Source: an uncultured Bacilli bacterium
GTDB lineage: Bacteria > Bacillota_I > Bacilli_A > RF39 > UBA660
Direction: 5' to 3'
DNA: 40,932 bases
NCBI GenBank assembly: GCA_947626655.1
Contig: CANQTA010000007.1
Span: 1 to 40,932, forward strand
The notes beneath the pieces were generated by a model. It had not been told where the DNA came from, searched no databases, and worked only from the letters and a program-made list of their open reading frames with translations. The translations under genes were made by a program, and so were the position numbers. Below are positions 1 through 8,491 of the stretch, piece after piece (the first letter of the stretch is position 1; each line of letters opens with the position of its first letter).

Positions 1-336
1 TGGTATGATAAAAATATCCAAGGGGATTTAGAACATATCTATTTAGTAATGTTAAGTGCTAGTAAAGAAGAAATAGAGAAATTAAGTAAACAAGATAAAT
101 TAGTAAGGGAGGTTGAAGAAAAGATGTTTGTAATCAATGATGATGATAGTATAACAAGATTAGTATCTTATGAAGAAGAAGCTAAAATGATTCAAGAAGC
201 CAGAGAACGTTATGCTAGACACGATACTTCTTTAAATATAGCTAAAAATATGTTAAAGGAACATATTCCAATAGACACTATAATTAAAACAACTAATTTA
301 AGTAAAGAAGAAATAATAAAATTGCAAAATAATTAA
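1..336 (+). CDS. Rpn family recombination-promoting nuclease/putative transposase, C-terminal part (5' end outside window)
   Basis: The reading frame is open from base 1 to the TAA at 334-336, so this is the C-terminal 111 residues of a longer protein cut by the window edge. The segment MLSASKEEIEKLSKQDKLV, the following acidic stretch and the C-terminal KEHIPIDTIIKTTNLSKEEI (a helix-turn-helix-like tail) are typical of the end of Rpn/PD-(D/E)XK transposase-like nucleases, which are multi-copy in many gut Firmicutes. The nuclease core itself would be upstream and cannot be inspected. An internal ATG at 49 is not a likely start because the frame continues upstream with family-like sequence (DLEHIYLVML). 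The gene is followed by an intrinsic terminator at 386. The family assignment is by recalled family pattern only. Confidence 0.75.
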   Translation, partial: WYDKNIQGDLEHIYLVMLSASKEEIEKLSKQDKLVREVEEKMFVINDDDSITRLVSYEEEAKMIQEARERYARHDTSLNIAKNMLKEHIPIDTIIKTTNLSKEEIIKLQNN

Positions 337-385
337 GAATTTTAAAATTTAACAAAATGAATGCTTTCTTTGTGTATTAATTTGT

Positions 386-418
386 AGGAAGATAAAAATT
401 ATCTTCCTATTTTCTTTT
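386..418 (+). terminator. Intrinsic terminator of the Rpn-like gene
   Basis: A perfect 10-bp stem AGGAAGATAA/TTATCTTCCT (386-395 and 399-408) with an AAA loop is followed by a T-rich tail to 418. Confidence 0.85.
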
Positions 419-429
419 ATAAATTAGTA

Positions 430-438
430 TGTTAAAAT
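430..438 (+). promoter_or_regulatory. Candidate extended -10 promoter for the gtrA-like gene
   Basis: TGTTAAAAT is a TGN-extended -10 element located 21 bases before the start codon at 459. No good -35 is visible. The same TGN extension is seen at several stronger promoters in this window. Confidence 0.4.
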
Positions 439-458
439 TATTAAAGAGGTAGTAAAGT

Positions 459-875
459 ATGATAGAATATTTCCAAAAAATATTAAAAAAATATCAAATG
501 TTTCTAAAATATTTAATAGTAGCTGGTCTTAGTTTTGGTATTGATATCATCTTTTTTACCTTGTTTAATACTTTCTTTAAAATAAGTATTGTTGTAGCAA
601 CTATCATGGCTCGTGTTATATCATCATTTATTAATTATTTACTTAACAAAAATAAAGTATTTGAAAGTAAAGTTAATACTTATCAAACTATTTTTAAATA
701 TTATTTATTAGTAATTATCCAAATGAGTATTTCAGCCTTAGTAGTAGATAATATTCATAAGTTTGTAACTATTAATCCTAGTTTTATTAAAATACCAGTT
801 GAATTATTTTTATTTGTATGTAATTATTTGATTCAAAAGTTTTTAATTTTTAGAAGAGGTAATCATGAAAGATAA
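459..875 (+). CDS. GtrA family membrane protein
   Basis: This 138-aa protein matches the length and layout of GtrA-like proteins, small four-helix membrane proteins thought to move polyprenyl-phosphate-linked sugars across the membrane for cell surface glycosylation. Hydrophobic segments lie near residues 17-35, 40-60, 78-98 and 112-130. The family-like motif FINYLLNKNKVF (about residues 56-67) and a basic C-terminus (FLIFRRG) are present. AGAGG lies nine bases before the ATG. The gene overlaps the next one by 11 bases, so the two are translationally coupled. No GtrB-type glycosyltransferase is next to it, so the sugar donor enzyme must be elsewhere. Confidence 0.85.
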   Translation: MIEYFQKILKKYQMFLKYLIVAGLSFGIDIIFFTLFNTFFKISIVVATIMARVISSFINYLLNKNKVFESKVNTYQTIFKYYLLVIIQMSISALVVDNIHKFVTINPSFIKIPVELFLFVCNYLIQKFLIFRRGNHER

Positions 876-2622
876 TTTAAAAAATATTATTTGTAGCAGT
901 TTAACATTTTATAGTATTTATAAATATTTTGATTTATATTTAAATAATAATTATTTAATATATGGCTTAGAATTTGTGTTATTTATCGCCCTTTTTTTAT
1001 TTTATAAATATTTAGGAAAAAATTTTAAATTAGAAAAAAAATATCAAGTTTTAAGTGCCATTATAAGTTTTATTTTAGTTTTAGGTTATAGTTATGAATT
1101 AACTAGTACCGGTAATTTATTTTGGGGCAGTATTCAAAATTTATTTAATTCTTTAATAAAAGTATTTGGTTATTTTATATTTATTAATGTCTTATTTATG
1201 AACATTATTAAATTTTTGGAAAAAAGTTATAAAACTCCTAAGTGGACTATTTTAGAGCGTTATAAACAAAAACCTTTTTTATACTCCTTTATATTTCTCT
1301 TTATTTGTTATAGTATTTTCTTAATAATTTATTATCCAGGTATTATTAATTATGATAATGCTAATCAAATTAAAGAATTTTTTGGCTTTTATACTAGATA
1401 TATAGCAGCGATTAATCCCATAAGTAATAGCACCCTTACTAATTTTAATCCTATAGTGCATACCGTTTTATTAGGAGGAATGGTTAAAATTGGCTACTTC
1501 CTTGGTAATTATAATTTGGGAATGTTTATGTATTCTGTTTGGCAAATGTTAATTGTAATTATTTGTTATAGTTATACCTTAAGTTATGCTATTAAAAAAA
1601 ATATTAATCCTTTATATTCATTAATAATATTGTTATTTTTAGGTCTAGTACCTATCTTTGGCTATTATAGTATTACGGCAGTAAAAGATACTTTATATAC
1701 CGCTTTCTTGGTTTTATTTAGTTTAGAAATATATGATTATTTCAAGAAAGATAAATTAACCAAGCATGATTATATAAGTTTATATTTAATTAGTATGTTA
1801 GTTATCTTATTTCGTAATAATGGCTTATATATAGTTATTTTAACTATTCCTTTCTTAATTAAGAAAAAAAATGTAATAGCGCCCTTAGTAGTATTAGGTT
1901 TAGTATTAACTTCCTATATGAGCTATAGTAAAATATTATTACCTTCTTTAGGAATATCAGGAACAAGTATTAGAGAAACTTTATCAATTCCTTTTCAACA
2001 AACAGCAAGAGTAGCTAAATATCACAATTATCCTTTTAACGAAGAAGAAAAAGAAGCAATAAGTAAAATATTAGATTATGAAAATTTAGCTATTGATTAT
2101 GATGAAAACTTAGCAGATCCCGTTAAAAATAAATTTAATAAAGATTATACTAATGCTGATTTGATAAATTATTTTAAAGTGTGGTTTAGTGGTCTAACTA
2201 AATATCCATTAACTTATGTTGATGCCACTATAAACAATGTTACTGGTTATTTTTATCCTTTTGAAAATAAATGGAAAATTTATCATAAATTAAATCCAAA
2301 GATACCGGAAGCTGGTTTTGATTATCATTATAATAATTTAAGTGGATTAAGAAAAATTATGCATAATTATGAAATAGGAGTGGAGTGTAGTCCTCTGGGA
2401 ATATTTTTAAATATTGGAATAATTACTTGGTTATCAATTTTAGTATTTGTAGGATTATTAAATAAAAAAAGAAATTATGTATTTTTAATTCCTAATATTA
2501 TTTCTATTTTATTTTGTATTTTAAGTCCTGCTAATACTTATTATCGTTATATTTATCCATCTTTATTAATTATGGTTACTTTATTTCCTTTAATTAAAAA
2601 TTGTTTTGAAAAAAAATCTTAA
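865..2622 (+). CDS. Large polytopic membrane protein, DUF6020-like (GT-C glycosyltransferase-like)
   Basis: A 585-aa protein with about a dozen hydrophobic segments spread along its length. After four or five N-terminal helices it carries a conserved-looking segment YYPGIINYDNANQIKEFFG (about residues 154-172), followed by further helices and a soluble stretch near residues 375-480. This layout, with an acidic residue in an outside loop after the first helix block, resembles DUF6020 and GT-C type membrane glycosyltransferases. The start ATG lies inside the 3' end of the GtrA-like gene with AGAGGT just upstream. Pairing with GtrA suggests attachment of a lipid-linked sugar to a surface polymer or lipid. 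The function is inferred from context and topology; substrate and acceptor are unknown. Confidence 0.6.
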   Translation: MKDNLKNIICSSLTFYSIYKYFDLYLNNNYLIYGLEFVLFIALFLFYKYLGKNFKLEKKYQVLSAIISFILVLGYSYELTSTGNLFWGSIQNLFNSLIKVFGYFIFINVLFMNIIKFLEKSYKTPKWTILERYKQKPFLYSFIFLFICYSIFLIIYYPGIINYDNANQIKEFFGFYTRYIAAINPISNSTLTNFNPIVHTVLLGGMVKIGYFLGNYNLGMFMYSVWQMLIVIICYSYTLSYAIKKNINPLYSLIILLFLGLVPIFGYYSITAVKDTLYTAFLVLFSLEIYDYFKKDKLTKHDYISLYLISMLVILFRNNGLYIVILTIPFLIKKKNVIAPLVVLGLVLTSYMSYSKILLPSLGISGTSIRETLSIPFQQTARVAKYHNYPFNEEEKEAISKILDYENLAIDYDENLADPVKNKFNKDYTNADLINYFKVWFSGLTKYPLTYVDATINNVTGYFYPFENKWKIYHKLNPKIPEAGFDYHYNNLSGLRKIMHNYEIGVECSPLGIFLNIGIITWLSILVFVGLLNKKRNYVFLIPNIISILFCILSPANTYYRYIYPSLLIMVTLFPLIKNCFEKKS

Positions 2623-2629
2623 AATAGCA

Positions 2630-2659
2630 TTGTAAAAACATATAATTATATTGGATAAT
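2630..2659 (+). promoter_or_regulatory. Candidate promoter of the acyl-CoA synthetase gene
   Basis: TTGTAA (2630-2635) and GATAAT (2654-2659) are separated by 18 bp. The -10 lies inside the inverted repeat at 2637-2668, which could therefore act as an operator. Confidence 0.45.
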
Positions 2660-2668
2660 TCATATGTT
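2637..2668. repeat. Inverted repeat (candidate operator) over the acyl-CoA synthetase promoter
   Basis: AACATATAATTAT (2637-2649) pairs with ATAATT-C-ATATGTT (2655-2668) as 13 base pairs with one bulged C and a 5-base centre. No T run follows, so a terminator role for the upstream gene is unlikely. Confidence 0.5.
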
Positions 2669-2685
2669 AATAGAAAGGTAAAAGT

Positions 2686-4395
2686 ATGACAAAAGAAAAA
2701 AACTATTTATGGAATCATTTTTATACTAAAGAAGAAAGAATTGTTAATATTCCTGATTTATCGGTTTATGATTATATGATGGATATTACGTCTTCTTATC
2801 GAAAGTTAGCAGTATTAAATTATTTTGGACGCAAAATTACTTATGAAGTATTTTGGGATTATATTGATAAATGTGCAAGAAGTTTAAAAGCTTTAGGCGT
2901 AAGAGAGAAAGATGTTGTTACAATATGTTTACCAAATACTCCCGAGGCAGTTATCTCCTTTTTTGCTATTAATAAAATTGGAGCTATTGTGAATATGGTG
3001 CATCCTTTAAGTGCTGAAAGTGAGATAAAAGATTATTTAAATAGTACGAATAGTACTGTTTTGATTGCTTTAAATCAATGTTATAGTAAGATAAAAAATA
3101 TTATTGAAGAGACGAAAGTATATCGAGTTATTATTGCATCTCCTTCTGATTCAATGCCACTTTTACTTAATACTATGTATAATGTTACTTTAGGAAGAAA
3201 AGATGAAAAGCCTAATAAAAATAGTTTTTATCTTTTTTGGAATAAATTTATTCATTTAGGTGATTCTTATCAAGGCATTATCAAAGCTAAAGTTAAAAGT
3301 AAAGATCCTTGTGTTATTTTACATAGTGGTGGTACAACCGGTACTCCTAAAAGTATTGTTTTGTCTAATCGTTCGATTATTGGGGTAAATGAACAAGCCA
3401 AAGTTTTCTTCGATATCGTTGAAGTTGGTGAATCAATTTTATCCATTTTGCCTCTTTTTCATTGCTTTGGTTTAGTGGTTGGAGTCTTTATTCCTATCTG
3501 TAAAGGAGCTACTACAATTTTAATTCCCACTTTTAATGCTAAAAGATTTGATAAATTATTAGTTAAGTATAATCCTAATTATATTATTGGAGTTCCAACC
3601 CTTTTTGAAGCTTTACTTAAAAATTCCTATTTAGATAACGTTTCTTTAGCATCGATTAAATGTTTAATTTCCGGAGGTGATTCCTTAACTCCTCAAAAAA
3701 ATGCCATTATTAATGAATTTTTAAAAAAACATGGTAGTCAAGGAAAAATCATCCAAGGCTATGGAATGACTGAAACAACGGGACCGGTTACTTTTGGGAC
3801 TAAGGGCAGTGATAAATTAGGTAGTATTGGTATTCCTCTACCTGGTAATATTGTTAAAATTTGTGATCCCAATACTTTTGAAGAATTAAAAGTCGGGGAA
3901 ATTGGCGAAATTTGTATTCATAGTTTTGTAGTAATGGATGGTTATTTAAATAATGAAAAAGCTACTAAAGAAGTTTTAGTTAAACATGCTGATGGTTTAG
4001 AATATATTCATACTGGTGATTTAGGTTATATGGATAATGATGGCGTATTGTTCTATGTTCAAAGAATAAAAAGAATAATTATTTCTTCTGGCTATAATAT
4101 TTATCCACAACATGTTGAAAATGTTTTAAAAGATATGGATTTAATTAAAGATGCTTGTGTAGTAGGAGTACCACATCCTTATAAAAAAGAAGTAGCTAAA
4201 GCTTTTATTATCTTAGAAGATGGAGTCGAAGAATCATATACAACTCTTAAAAAAATTATGGATTATGCTAATAAACATTTAGCGCATTATATGATTCCTA
4301 AAGAATATATTTTTAAAAAAGAATTTCCCAAAACCAAGATGGCTAAAGTTGATTATTTAAAATTACAAGAAGAATTACTAGAGAAAAATAAATAG
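2686..4395 (+). CDS. AMP-binding acyl-CoA synthetase (fatty acid-CoA ligase type)
   Basis: A full-length 569-aa member of the ANL superfamily, which activates carboxylic acids (here probably fatty acids) with ATP to acyl-AMP and then to a thioester. The core motifs are intact: the phosphate loop HSGGTTGTPKS near residues 211-221, GYGMTETTG near 362-370, the adenosine-binding TGDLGYMD near 443-450, and the hinge region KRIIISSGYNIYP. The C-terminal catalytic lysine motif is visible in KTKMAKVDY. The neighbouring plsC-like gene suggests that the acyl group is fed into phospholipid synthesis. Start at 2686 follows AGAAAGG. The exact chain length and acceptor (CoA or carrier protein) cannot be read from sequence. 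Confidence 0.85.
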   Translation: MTKEKNYLWNHFYTKEERIVNIPDLSVYDYMMDITSSYRKLAVLNYFGRKITYEVFWDYIDKCARSLKALGVREKDVVTICLPNTPEAVISFFAINKIGAIVNMVHPLSAESEIKDYLNSTNSTVLIALNQCYSKIKNIIEETKVYRVIIASPSDSMPLLLNTMYNVTLGRKDEKPNKNSFYLFWNKFIHLGDSYQGIIKAKVKSKDPCVILHSGGTTGTPKSIVLSNRSIIGVNEQAKVFFDIVEVGESILSILPLFHCFGLVVGVFIPICKGATTILIPTFNAKRFDKLLVKYNPNYIIGVPTLFEALLKNSYLDNVSLASIKCLISGGDSLTPQKNAIINEFLKKHGSQGKIIQGYGMTETTGPVTFGTKGSDKLGSIGIPLPGNIVKICDPNTFEELKVGEIGEICIHSFVVMDGYLNNEKATKEVLVKHADGLEYIHTGDLGYMDNDGVLFYVQRIKRIIISSGYNIYPQHVENVLKDMDLIKDACVVGVPHPYKKEVAKAFIILEDGVEESYTTLKKIMDYANKHLAHYMIPKEYIFKKEFPKTKMAKVDYLKLQEELLEKNK

Positions 4396-4488
4396 ATGAC
4401 TAATGTTGTCTTTTTTCTTTTGGTTAATTACAAAAATTTGTTAAAAAAATAATCTTTTTATGATATGATTATAAAGAAGGTGGTAAAA

Positions 4489-5157
4489 ATGACTATTTTA
4501 TACATATCATTGATATTACTTTGTTTATATATAATTTTTATTATATTTAAATCCTATCAAAAAAATGAGTTTGGGATGTTTTGGTATAATTTTTTAAAGT
4601 ATCCATTAGGGTTAATTTTTAAAATTTATTATCCGTATCAAATTATTAATAAAAAGATAATACCAGAAACAGGTCCAGTTATCTTTTGTGGCAATCATGT
4701 TCATTTAATGGACCAATGTTTAGTTATTTTAGCCTCAAAAAGACCTATTCATTATATGGCCAAAATTGAATATTTTCGTAATTTAAAAACAAGATGGTTT
4801 TTTAAAATGGTTGGATGTATTCCAGTTAATAGAGAAATTCATGATGAAAATGCTAAATCAAAAGCTTTAGAAGTTTTAAATAAAGATTTAGCTTTAGGAA
4901 TTTTTCCTGAGGGGACAAGAAATAAAACTAAAGAAATATTATTGCCTTTTAAATTTGGAGCAGTATCATTAGCTCATAAAAGTGATGCTTTAATAGTGCC
5001 TTTTGCCATCAGTGGTCATTATAAATTTCGGAGTAAAGATTTAAAAATAACTTTTGGTGAACCTTTTAAAGTAGGAAAAATGAGTTTAGAAGCTGCTAAT
5101 CAAAAATTATATCAGACAATATATAATATATTAAAAGGAGAAAATGATGGAAAATAA
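4489..5157 (+). CDS. plsC: 1-acyl-sn-glycerol-3-phosphate acyltransferase (PlsC-like)
   Basis: The protein carries the two signature motifs of glycerolipid acyltransferases: NHVHLMDQ, which fits HX4D, and FPEGTRNKTKE, which fits the FPEGTRS block. An N-terminal hydrophobic helix (about residues 4-22) anchors it in the membrane. It would add the second acyl chain to lysophosphatidic acid. I place the start at ATG 4489 because the upstream in-frame ATG at 4465 precedes the ribosome binding site AAGAAGGTGG (4475-4484), which sits correctly for 4489; this gives 222 residues. The gene directly follows the acyl-CoA synthetase and its 3' end overlaps murF. Confidence 0.88.
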   Translation: MTILYISLILLCLYIIFIIFKSYQKNEFGMFWYNFLKYPLGLIFKIYYPYQIINKKIIPETGPVIFCGNHVHLMDQCLVILASKRPIHYMAKIEYFRNLKTRWFFKMVGCIPVNREIHDENAKSKALEVLNKDLALGIFPEGTRNKTKEILLPFKFGAVSLAHKSDALIVPFAISGHYKFRSKDLKITFGEPFKVGKMSLEAANQKLYQTIYNILKGENDGK

Positions 5158-6529
5158 AATTTATTTAAAAGATTTAATAACTAAATGTGCAGGAACTTTA
5201 TTAGTGGGCGATGAAAAATGCATCTTAGATAACTTTTCTAAAGATACAAGAACTCTTCAACCGGGTGATATTTATGTTGGCATTAAAGGTGAAGTATTTA
5301 ATGGTAATGCTTTATATAAAGAAGCTTTAGAAAAAGGAGCAAAAGGCTGTATCTTAGATCGAGATACAGTTATTGAGCCAGATTTACTTAAAAATCAAAA
5401 AAGTTTTATTGTTTTAGTAGATGATACCATTAAATGTTTACAAATATTAGCTAGTTATAAAAGAAGTCTATATGATATACCAGTAGTAGGAGTTACAGGT
5501 AGTGTCGGAAAAACTAGTACTAAAGATGTTATTGCTAGTGTGTTAGGGAAAAAATATAAAGTGTTAAAAACTGAAGGTAGCTATAATAATCACATTGGTT
5601 TACCTTTAACTATTTTAAGTTTAAAAGACCATACTGCCATGGTTATTGAAATGGGGATGAATGCTTTAGGCGAAATAGCTACTTTATCGCAAATTGCTAA
5701 ACCTACTTTAGCAGTTATTACTAATGTTGGAACAGCTCATATTGGTTTTTTAGGTAGTCGAGAAAATATATTAAAAGCTAAACTCGAAATATTAGCAGGA
5801 ATGCCAGAAAAAGTTTTAGTAATTAATAATGATAATGATATGCTTCATAATTATTATTTAAATTGTTCTGATAAAATAAAGTTTATTACTTATGGTATAG
5901 ATACTCCAAGTGATTATATGGCCAGTAATATAGAGTTAAGTGAAAATTATTCAAAATTTACTTATAACCATGAGGAATTTCAAATTAATTCACCGGGAGC
6001 CCATTTTGTATTAAATGCTTTATGTGCTTTAGCAGTGGGCCATTATTTTAAAATTGCTGATAATGATATTAAAGAAGGAATAAGTAGTTTTACTTTAACT
6101 AAAAAAAGATTAGAAGTCGAAAAATATCATGGAATAACAATTATTAATGATGCTTTTAATGCCAATTTAGATTCAATGACAAGTGCACTTAATTATCTAG
6201 GAATTTTAAAAAATACGAGAAAAGTAGCTATTTTAGGTGATATGTTAGAATTAGGAGATTATGCAACTAAATTACATCAAGAAGTAGGTAAATGTGTCTA
6301 TGCTAATAAAATAGATGTTTTAGTAACAATTGGATCTAATGCAAAATATATTGCTTCCGAAGCTTTAAAATTAGGCTTTAATAAAGAAAATGTTTTTACA
6401 TATAATTCTAATGAAGAAGCTAATAATAATTTAAAAAATATTGTCAAACCTCAAGATACAATTTTAATCAAAGCTTCAAAAGCGATGCATTTAAATGAAG
6501 TATATGACAAATTGAAAGAAGTGATTTAA
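5147..6529 (+). CDS. murF: UDP-N-acetylmuramoyl-tripeptide--D-alanyl-D-alanine ligase
   Basis: MurF adds the D-Ala-D-Ala dipeptide to the UDP-MurNAc tripeptide, the last cytoplasmic step in making the peptidoglycan precursor. The Mur ligase ATP loop GVTGSVGKTSTKD is present near residue 110, followed by the central-domain motifs TEGSYNNHIGLP, EMGMN and TNVGTAHIG, and the C-terminal domain with NDAFNANLDSM and LGDMLELG. Length (460 aa) is normal. Two adjacent ATGs occur at 5144 and 5147; AAAGGAG ends at 5140, so 5147 has the better 6-base spacing. The gene overlaps plsC by 11 bases and is separated from ddl, which makes its dipeptide substrate, by a single base. Confidence 0.95.
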   Translation: MENKIYLKDLITKCAGTLLVGDEKCILDNFSKDTRTLQPGDIYVGIKGEVFNGNALYKEALEKGAKGCILDRDTVIEPDLLKNQKSFIVLVDDTIKCLQILASYKRSLYDIPVVGVTGSVGKTSTKDVIASVLGKKYKVLKTEGSYNNHIGLPLTILSLKDHTAMVIEMGMNALGEIATLSQIAKPTLAVITNVGTAHIGFLGSRENILKAKLEILAGMPEKVLVINNDNDMLHNYYLNCSDKIKFITYGIDTPSDYMASNIELSENYSKFTYNHEEFQINSPGAHFVLNALCALAVGHYFKIADNDIKEGISSFTLTKKRLEVEKYHGITIINDAFNANLDSMTSALNYLGILKNTRKVAILGDMLELGDYATKLHQEVGKCVYANKIDVLVTIGSNAKYIASEALKLGFNKENVFTYNSNEEANNNLKNIVKPQDTILIKASKAMHLNEVYDKLKEVI

Positions 6530-6530
6530 C

Positions 6531-7574
6531 ATGAAAATAGCGGTTATTTTTGGTGGCAAGAGTACTGAACATCAAGTTTCTGTTGTCTCAGGAACAAGTG
6601 TAATTGCCAATTTAAATAAAGAAAAATATGATATTTATCCCATTTATATTGATAGAAATGGTTTATTTTATAAATATTTAGTTCCTGTTTCCCAAATAAA
6701 AGTTTTGAATATTGATGATAAAATTACGGAAATTGAACTAATTCCCAATATTGTTTCTTATTTAAAAGATATTGATGTAGTATTTCCAGTTTTACACGGC
6801 CAATATGGTGAAGATGGAACTATTCAAGGCATGTTAAAAATGTTAAATAAAAAATATGTTGGTTGCCATGAATTATCATCTAGTATTTGTATGGATAAAA
6901 TATATACGAAAATGCTTTTACGAGGTAATGGCTTTAATTTAGCTAAAGACATATATTTAAAGAAAACTAGTCAAGGTTATAGTTTAATTAAAGATAATTG
7001 GGATATGAAGCTAGTTACAATAGAAGATATTGATAAAGAAATTCAAACTAAATTAAATTATCCTGTATTTATTAAGCCATCTAAGTCTGGTTCTTCTGTG
7101 GGTGTTACTAAAGTAAAAGATTTTAATACTTTAGAATATGCTTTAGAAACAGCTTTTAAATATGATGAAAAGGTCTTGATTGAAGAAGAAATTATTGGTA
7201 GAGAAGTGGAAGTAGGAATAATTGGTAATGAAGTATTAGAAGCATCAAGAGTAGGGGAAATTTTAGCAGCTGATGATTTTTACTCTTATTCTTCAAAATA
7301 TAAAAATACTTATTCAAAAACAGTAATTCCAGCTGAAATTGCGGATAATATAGCTAAAGAAATTCAACAATTAGCTAAAAGGGCTTTTAGAATTTGTGAT
7401 TGCACTGGTTTATCGAGAATAGATTTTTTTGTAAATGAAGATACTCATAAAATAATATTAAATGAAATTAATACTTTACCCGGTTTTACAGAAATAAGTA
7501 TGTATCCGCAATTAATTCAAGATTTAGGTTATTCTTATTCTGAATTATTAGATAAATTAATTGAACTAGCCTAA
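6531..7574 (+). CDS. ddl: D-alanine--D-alanine ligase
   Basis: Ddl makes the D-Ala-D-Ala dipeptide used by MurF. The protein has the family N-terminus MKIAVIFGGKSTEHQVSVVSG, the ATP-grasp core with PVFIKPSKSGSSVGVTK, and the C-terminal metal and substrate site RIDFFVNED followed by LNEINTLPGFT. In the omega-loop region it has FYSYSSKYKN, retaining the tyrosine context of true D-Ala-D-Ala enzymes, so a D-Ala-D-Lac (vancomycin resistant) type is not indicated. At 347 aa it is full length. It starts one base after the murF stop and ends without an obvious terminator, so murF-ddl is one transcript that may continue into the HD gene. Confidence 0.95.
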   Translation: MKIAVIFGGKSTEHQVSVVSGTSVIANLNKEKYDIYPIYIDRNGLFYKYLVPVSQIKVLNIDDKITEIELIPNIVSYLKDIDVVFPVLHGQYGEDGTIQGMLKMLNKKYVGCHELSSSICMDKIYTKMLLRGNGFNLAKDIYLKKTSQGYSLIKDNWDMKLVTIEDIDKEIQTKLNYPVFIKPSKSGSSVGVTKVKDFNTLEYALETAFKYDEKVLIEEEIIGREVEVGIIGNEVLEASRVGEILAADDFYSYSSKYKNTYSKTVIPAEIADNIAKEIQQLAKRAFRICDCTGLSRIDFFVNEDTHKIILNEINTLPGFTEISMYPQLIQDLGYSYSELLDKLIELA

Positions 7575-7634
7575 AAAGTGGCAATTATAAATTTGTTAAT
7601 TAATAAGTTTTAAAAAGAGAGAAGCTTAAAAGAA

Positions 7635-8225
7635 ATGCTAATAAATGATGAGGAATTAATATTATTTCTAAAAGATAATAAATTATTTAACGAGTGGTAT
7701 TCTTATGTTAAAGATATACTGAAAAGTGAAGAATTTGAAAAAAGAAAGCTATATATACATCATGATGATTCTGTGTTTCATCATTGTGTACTTGTTTCTT
7801 TCGAAAGTTTTATGATAGCAAGAAAAATCCATGTCAATGCAAAGATATGTGCTATAGCGGGTTTATTACATGATTTTTACCCTAAAGCATGGCAATATAA
7901 TGAAGAATTATTTAAAAAATATCCTGAGTGTTTAAGGACTAAAAAAAGTGTTTTTAGAATGCATGGTTTTGTTCATGCCAAAGAGGCTTCTGAAAATTAT
8001 CAAATCTATTATCCTGATATTATTGATAAAAGAATTACTAATGCAATTAAAAATCATATGTTTCCTTTAACAATTGTACCACCATTATATATAGAGGGAT
8101 GGATAGTGTCAATTGCCGATAAATTAATAACTATTAAAACTATTAATATTAAAACTGTTCCTAAATTAATTGGTTTAAAAGAACAAGGAAAAGTATTACA
8201 AAAAACCAAAAAATATAAAGTTTAA
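7635..8225 (+). CDS. HD-domain protein (metal-dependent phosphohydrolase family)
   Basis: A 196-aa protein with an HD-type histidine/aspartate pattern: HHDDSVFHHCV near residues 42-52, LLHDFYPK near 77-84, the conserved-looking HGFVHAKEA near 113-121, NHMFPL near 140-145 and SIADKL near 159-164. These are the ligands expected for a di-metal phosphohydrolase acting on nucleotides or phosphoesters. The substrate cannot be told. It lies 60 bases after ddl with a weak ribosome binding site (AGAGAG) and is followed by stacked hairpins, the second of which is a good terminator, before the dcw promoter. No role in wall synthesis is shown by the sequence; the link to murF-ddl is only positional. Confidence 0.75.
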   Translation: MLINDEELILFLKDNKLFNEWYSYVKDILKSEEFEKRKLYIHHDDSVFHHCVLVSFESFMIARKIHVNAKICAIAGLLHDFYPKAWQYNEELFKKYPECLRTKKSVFRMHGFVHAKEASENYQIYYPDIIDKRITNAIKNHMFPLTIVPPLYIEGWIVSIADKLITIKTINIKTVPKLIGLKEQGKVLQKTKKYKV

Positions 8226-8329
8226 CTAAACCATTATTTAAAAGTACATCGTAAGGAAAATCTAATAGAAAAGAAAATAACTTAACTTACAATTTCTCTT
8301 GTCAATAACAGAGTTGTAATTTTTAATCT

Positions 8330-8363
8330 AAACTAGTAAATTTAATGATTTATTAGTTTTTTT
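8330..8363 (+). terminator. Terminator after the HD-domain gene
   Basis: AAACTAGTAAAT (8330-8341) pairs with ATTTATTAGTTT (8348-8359) with one G-U pair and a TTAATG loop, followed by T's to 8363. A second hairpin, TTACAA/TTGTAA with inner CTCT/AGAG, lies just upstream at about 8286-8320 and also ends in T's. Confidence 0.75.
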
Positions 8364-8365
8364 CT

Positions 8366-8383
8366 TTGACAAGATTTTGTCAA
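8366..8383. repeat. Short palindrome TTGACAA-N4-TTGTCAA upstream of the dcw promoter
   Basis: Seven-base arms at 8366-8372 and 8377-8383 around GATT. TTGACA could serve as a -35, but no matching -10 follows at 17 bp. Another TTGTCAA lies at 8299-8305. The half-site resembles the TTGACAT motif before mraY and the SleB-like gene. Confidence 0.45.
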
Positions 8384-8418
8384 CATGGTGGATTTTCCAA
8401 AATAAGAAGTAATAATTA

Positions 8419-8447
8419 TTTACTTTTGAGGTGGGTTTTAGTATAAT
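8419..8447 (+). promoter_or_regulatory. Promoter of the dcw cluster (PmraZ)
   Basis: TTTACT (8419-8424), 17 bp, then a perfect TATAAT (8442-8447) places transcription start near 8454, about 38 bases before mraZ. The -35 overlaps a small palindrome, AAGTAA-N7-TTACTT at 8407-8425. Confidence 0.75.
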
Positions 8448-8458
8448 AATGGTAGACA

Positions 8459-8482
8459 GTGGATATCTGTGGCAGAAAGTGG
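8459..8482 (+). promoter_or_regulatory. Candidate MraZ operator: three GTGG repeats at 10-bp spacing
   Basis: GTGG occurs at 8459-8462, 8469-8472 and 8479-8482, within decamers of the form (A/T)nGTGGnnn; the third is AAAGTGGGTG. MraZ proteins are known to bind tandem GTG-containing repeats upstream of their own gene (TGGGN in E. coli, AAAGTG-type boxes at 10-bp spacing in Mycoplasma). A further GTGG lies at 8431-8434. The third repeat also forms the ribosome binding site of mraZ. Confidence 0.65.
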
Positions 8483-8491
8483 GTGATATAA

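Noticed and set aside
6531-7574. Vancomycin-resistance type D-Ala-D-Lac ligase
   Set aside because: The omega-loop region keeps the SSKY-type tyrosine context of D-Ala-D-Ala ligases, and no van genes are nearby.
7576-7583. AAGTGG after ddl as an MraZ box
   Set aside because: It is a single copy with no 10-bp repeat and no clear promoter; one short match is expected by chance.
8366-8394. A second dcw promoter using TTGACA at 8366
   Set aside because: The bases 17 bp downstream (TGGATT) are not an acceptable -10; the promoter at 8419-8447 is much better.
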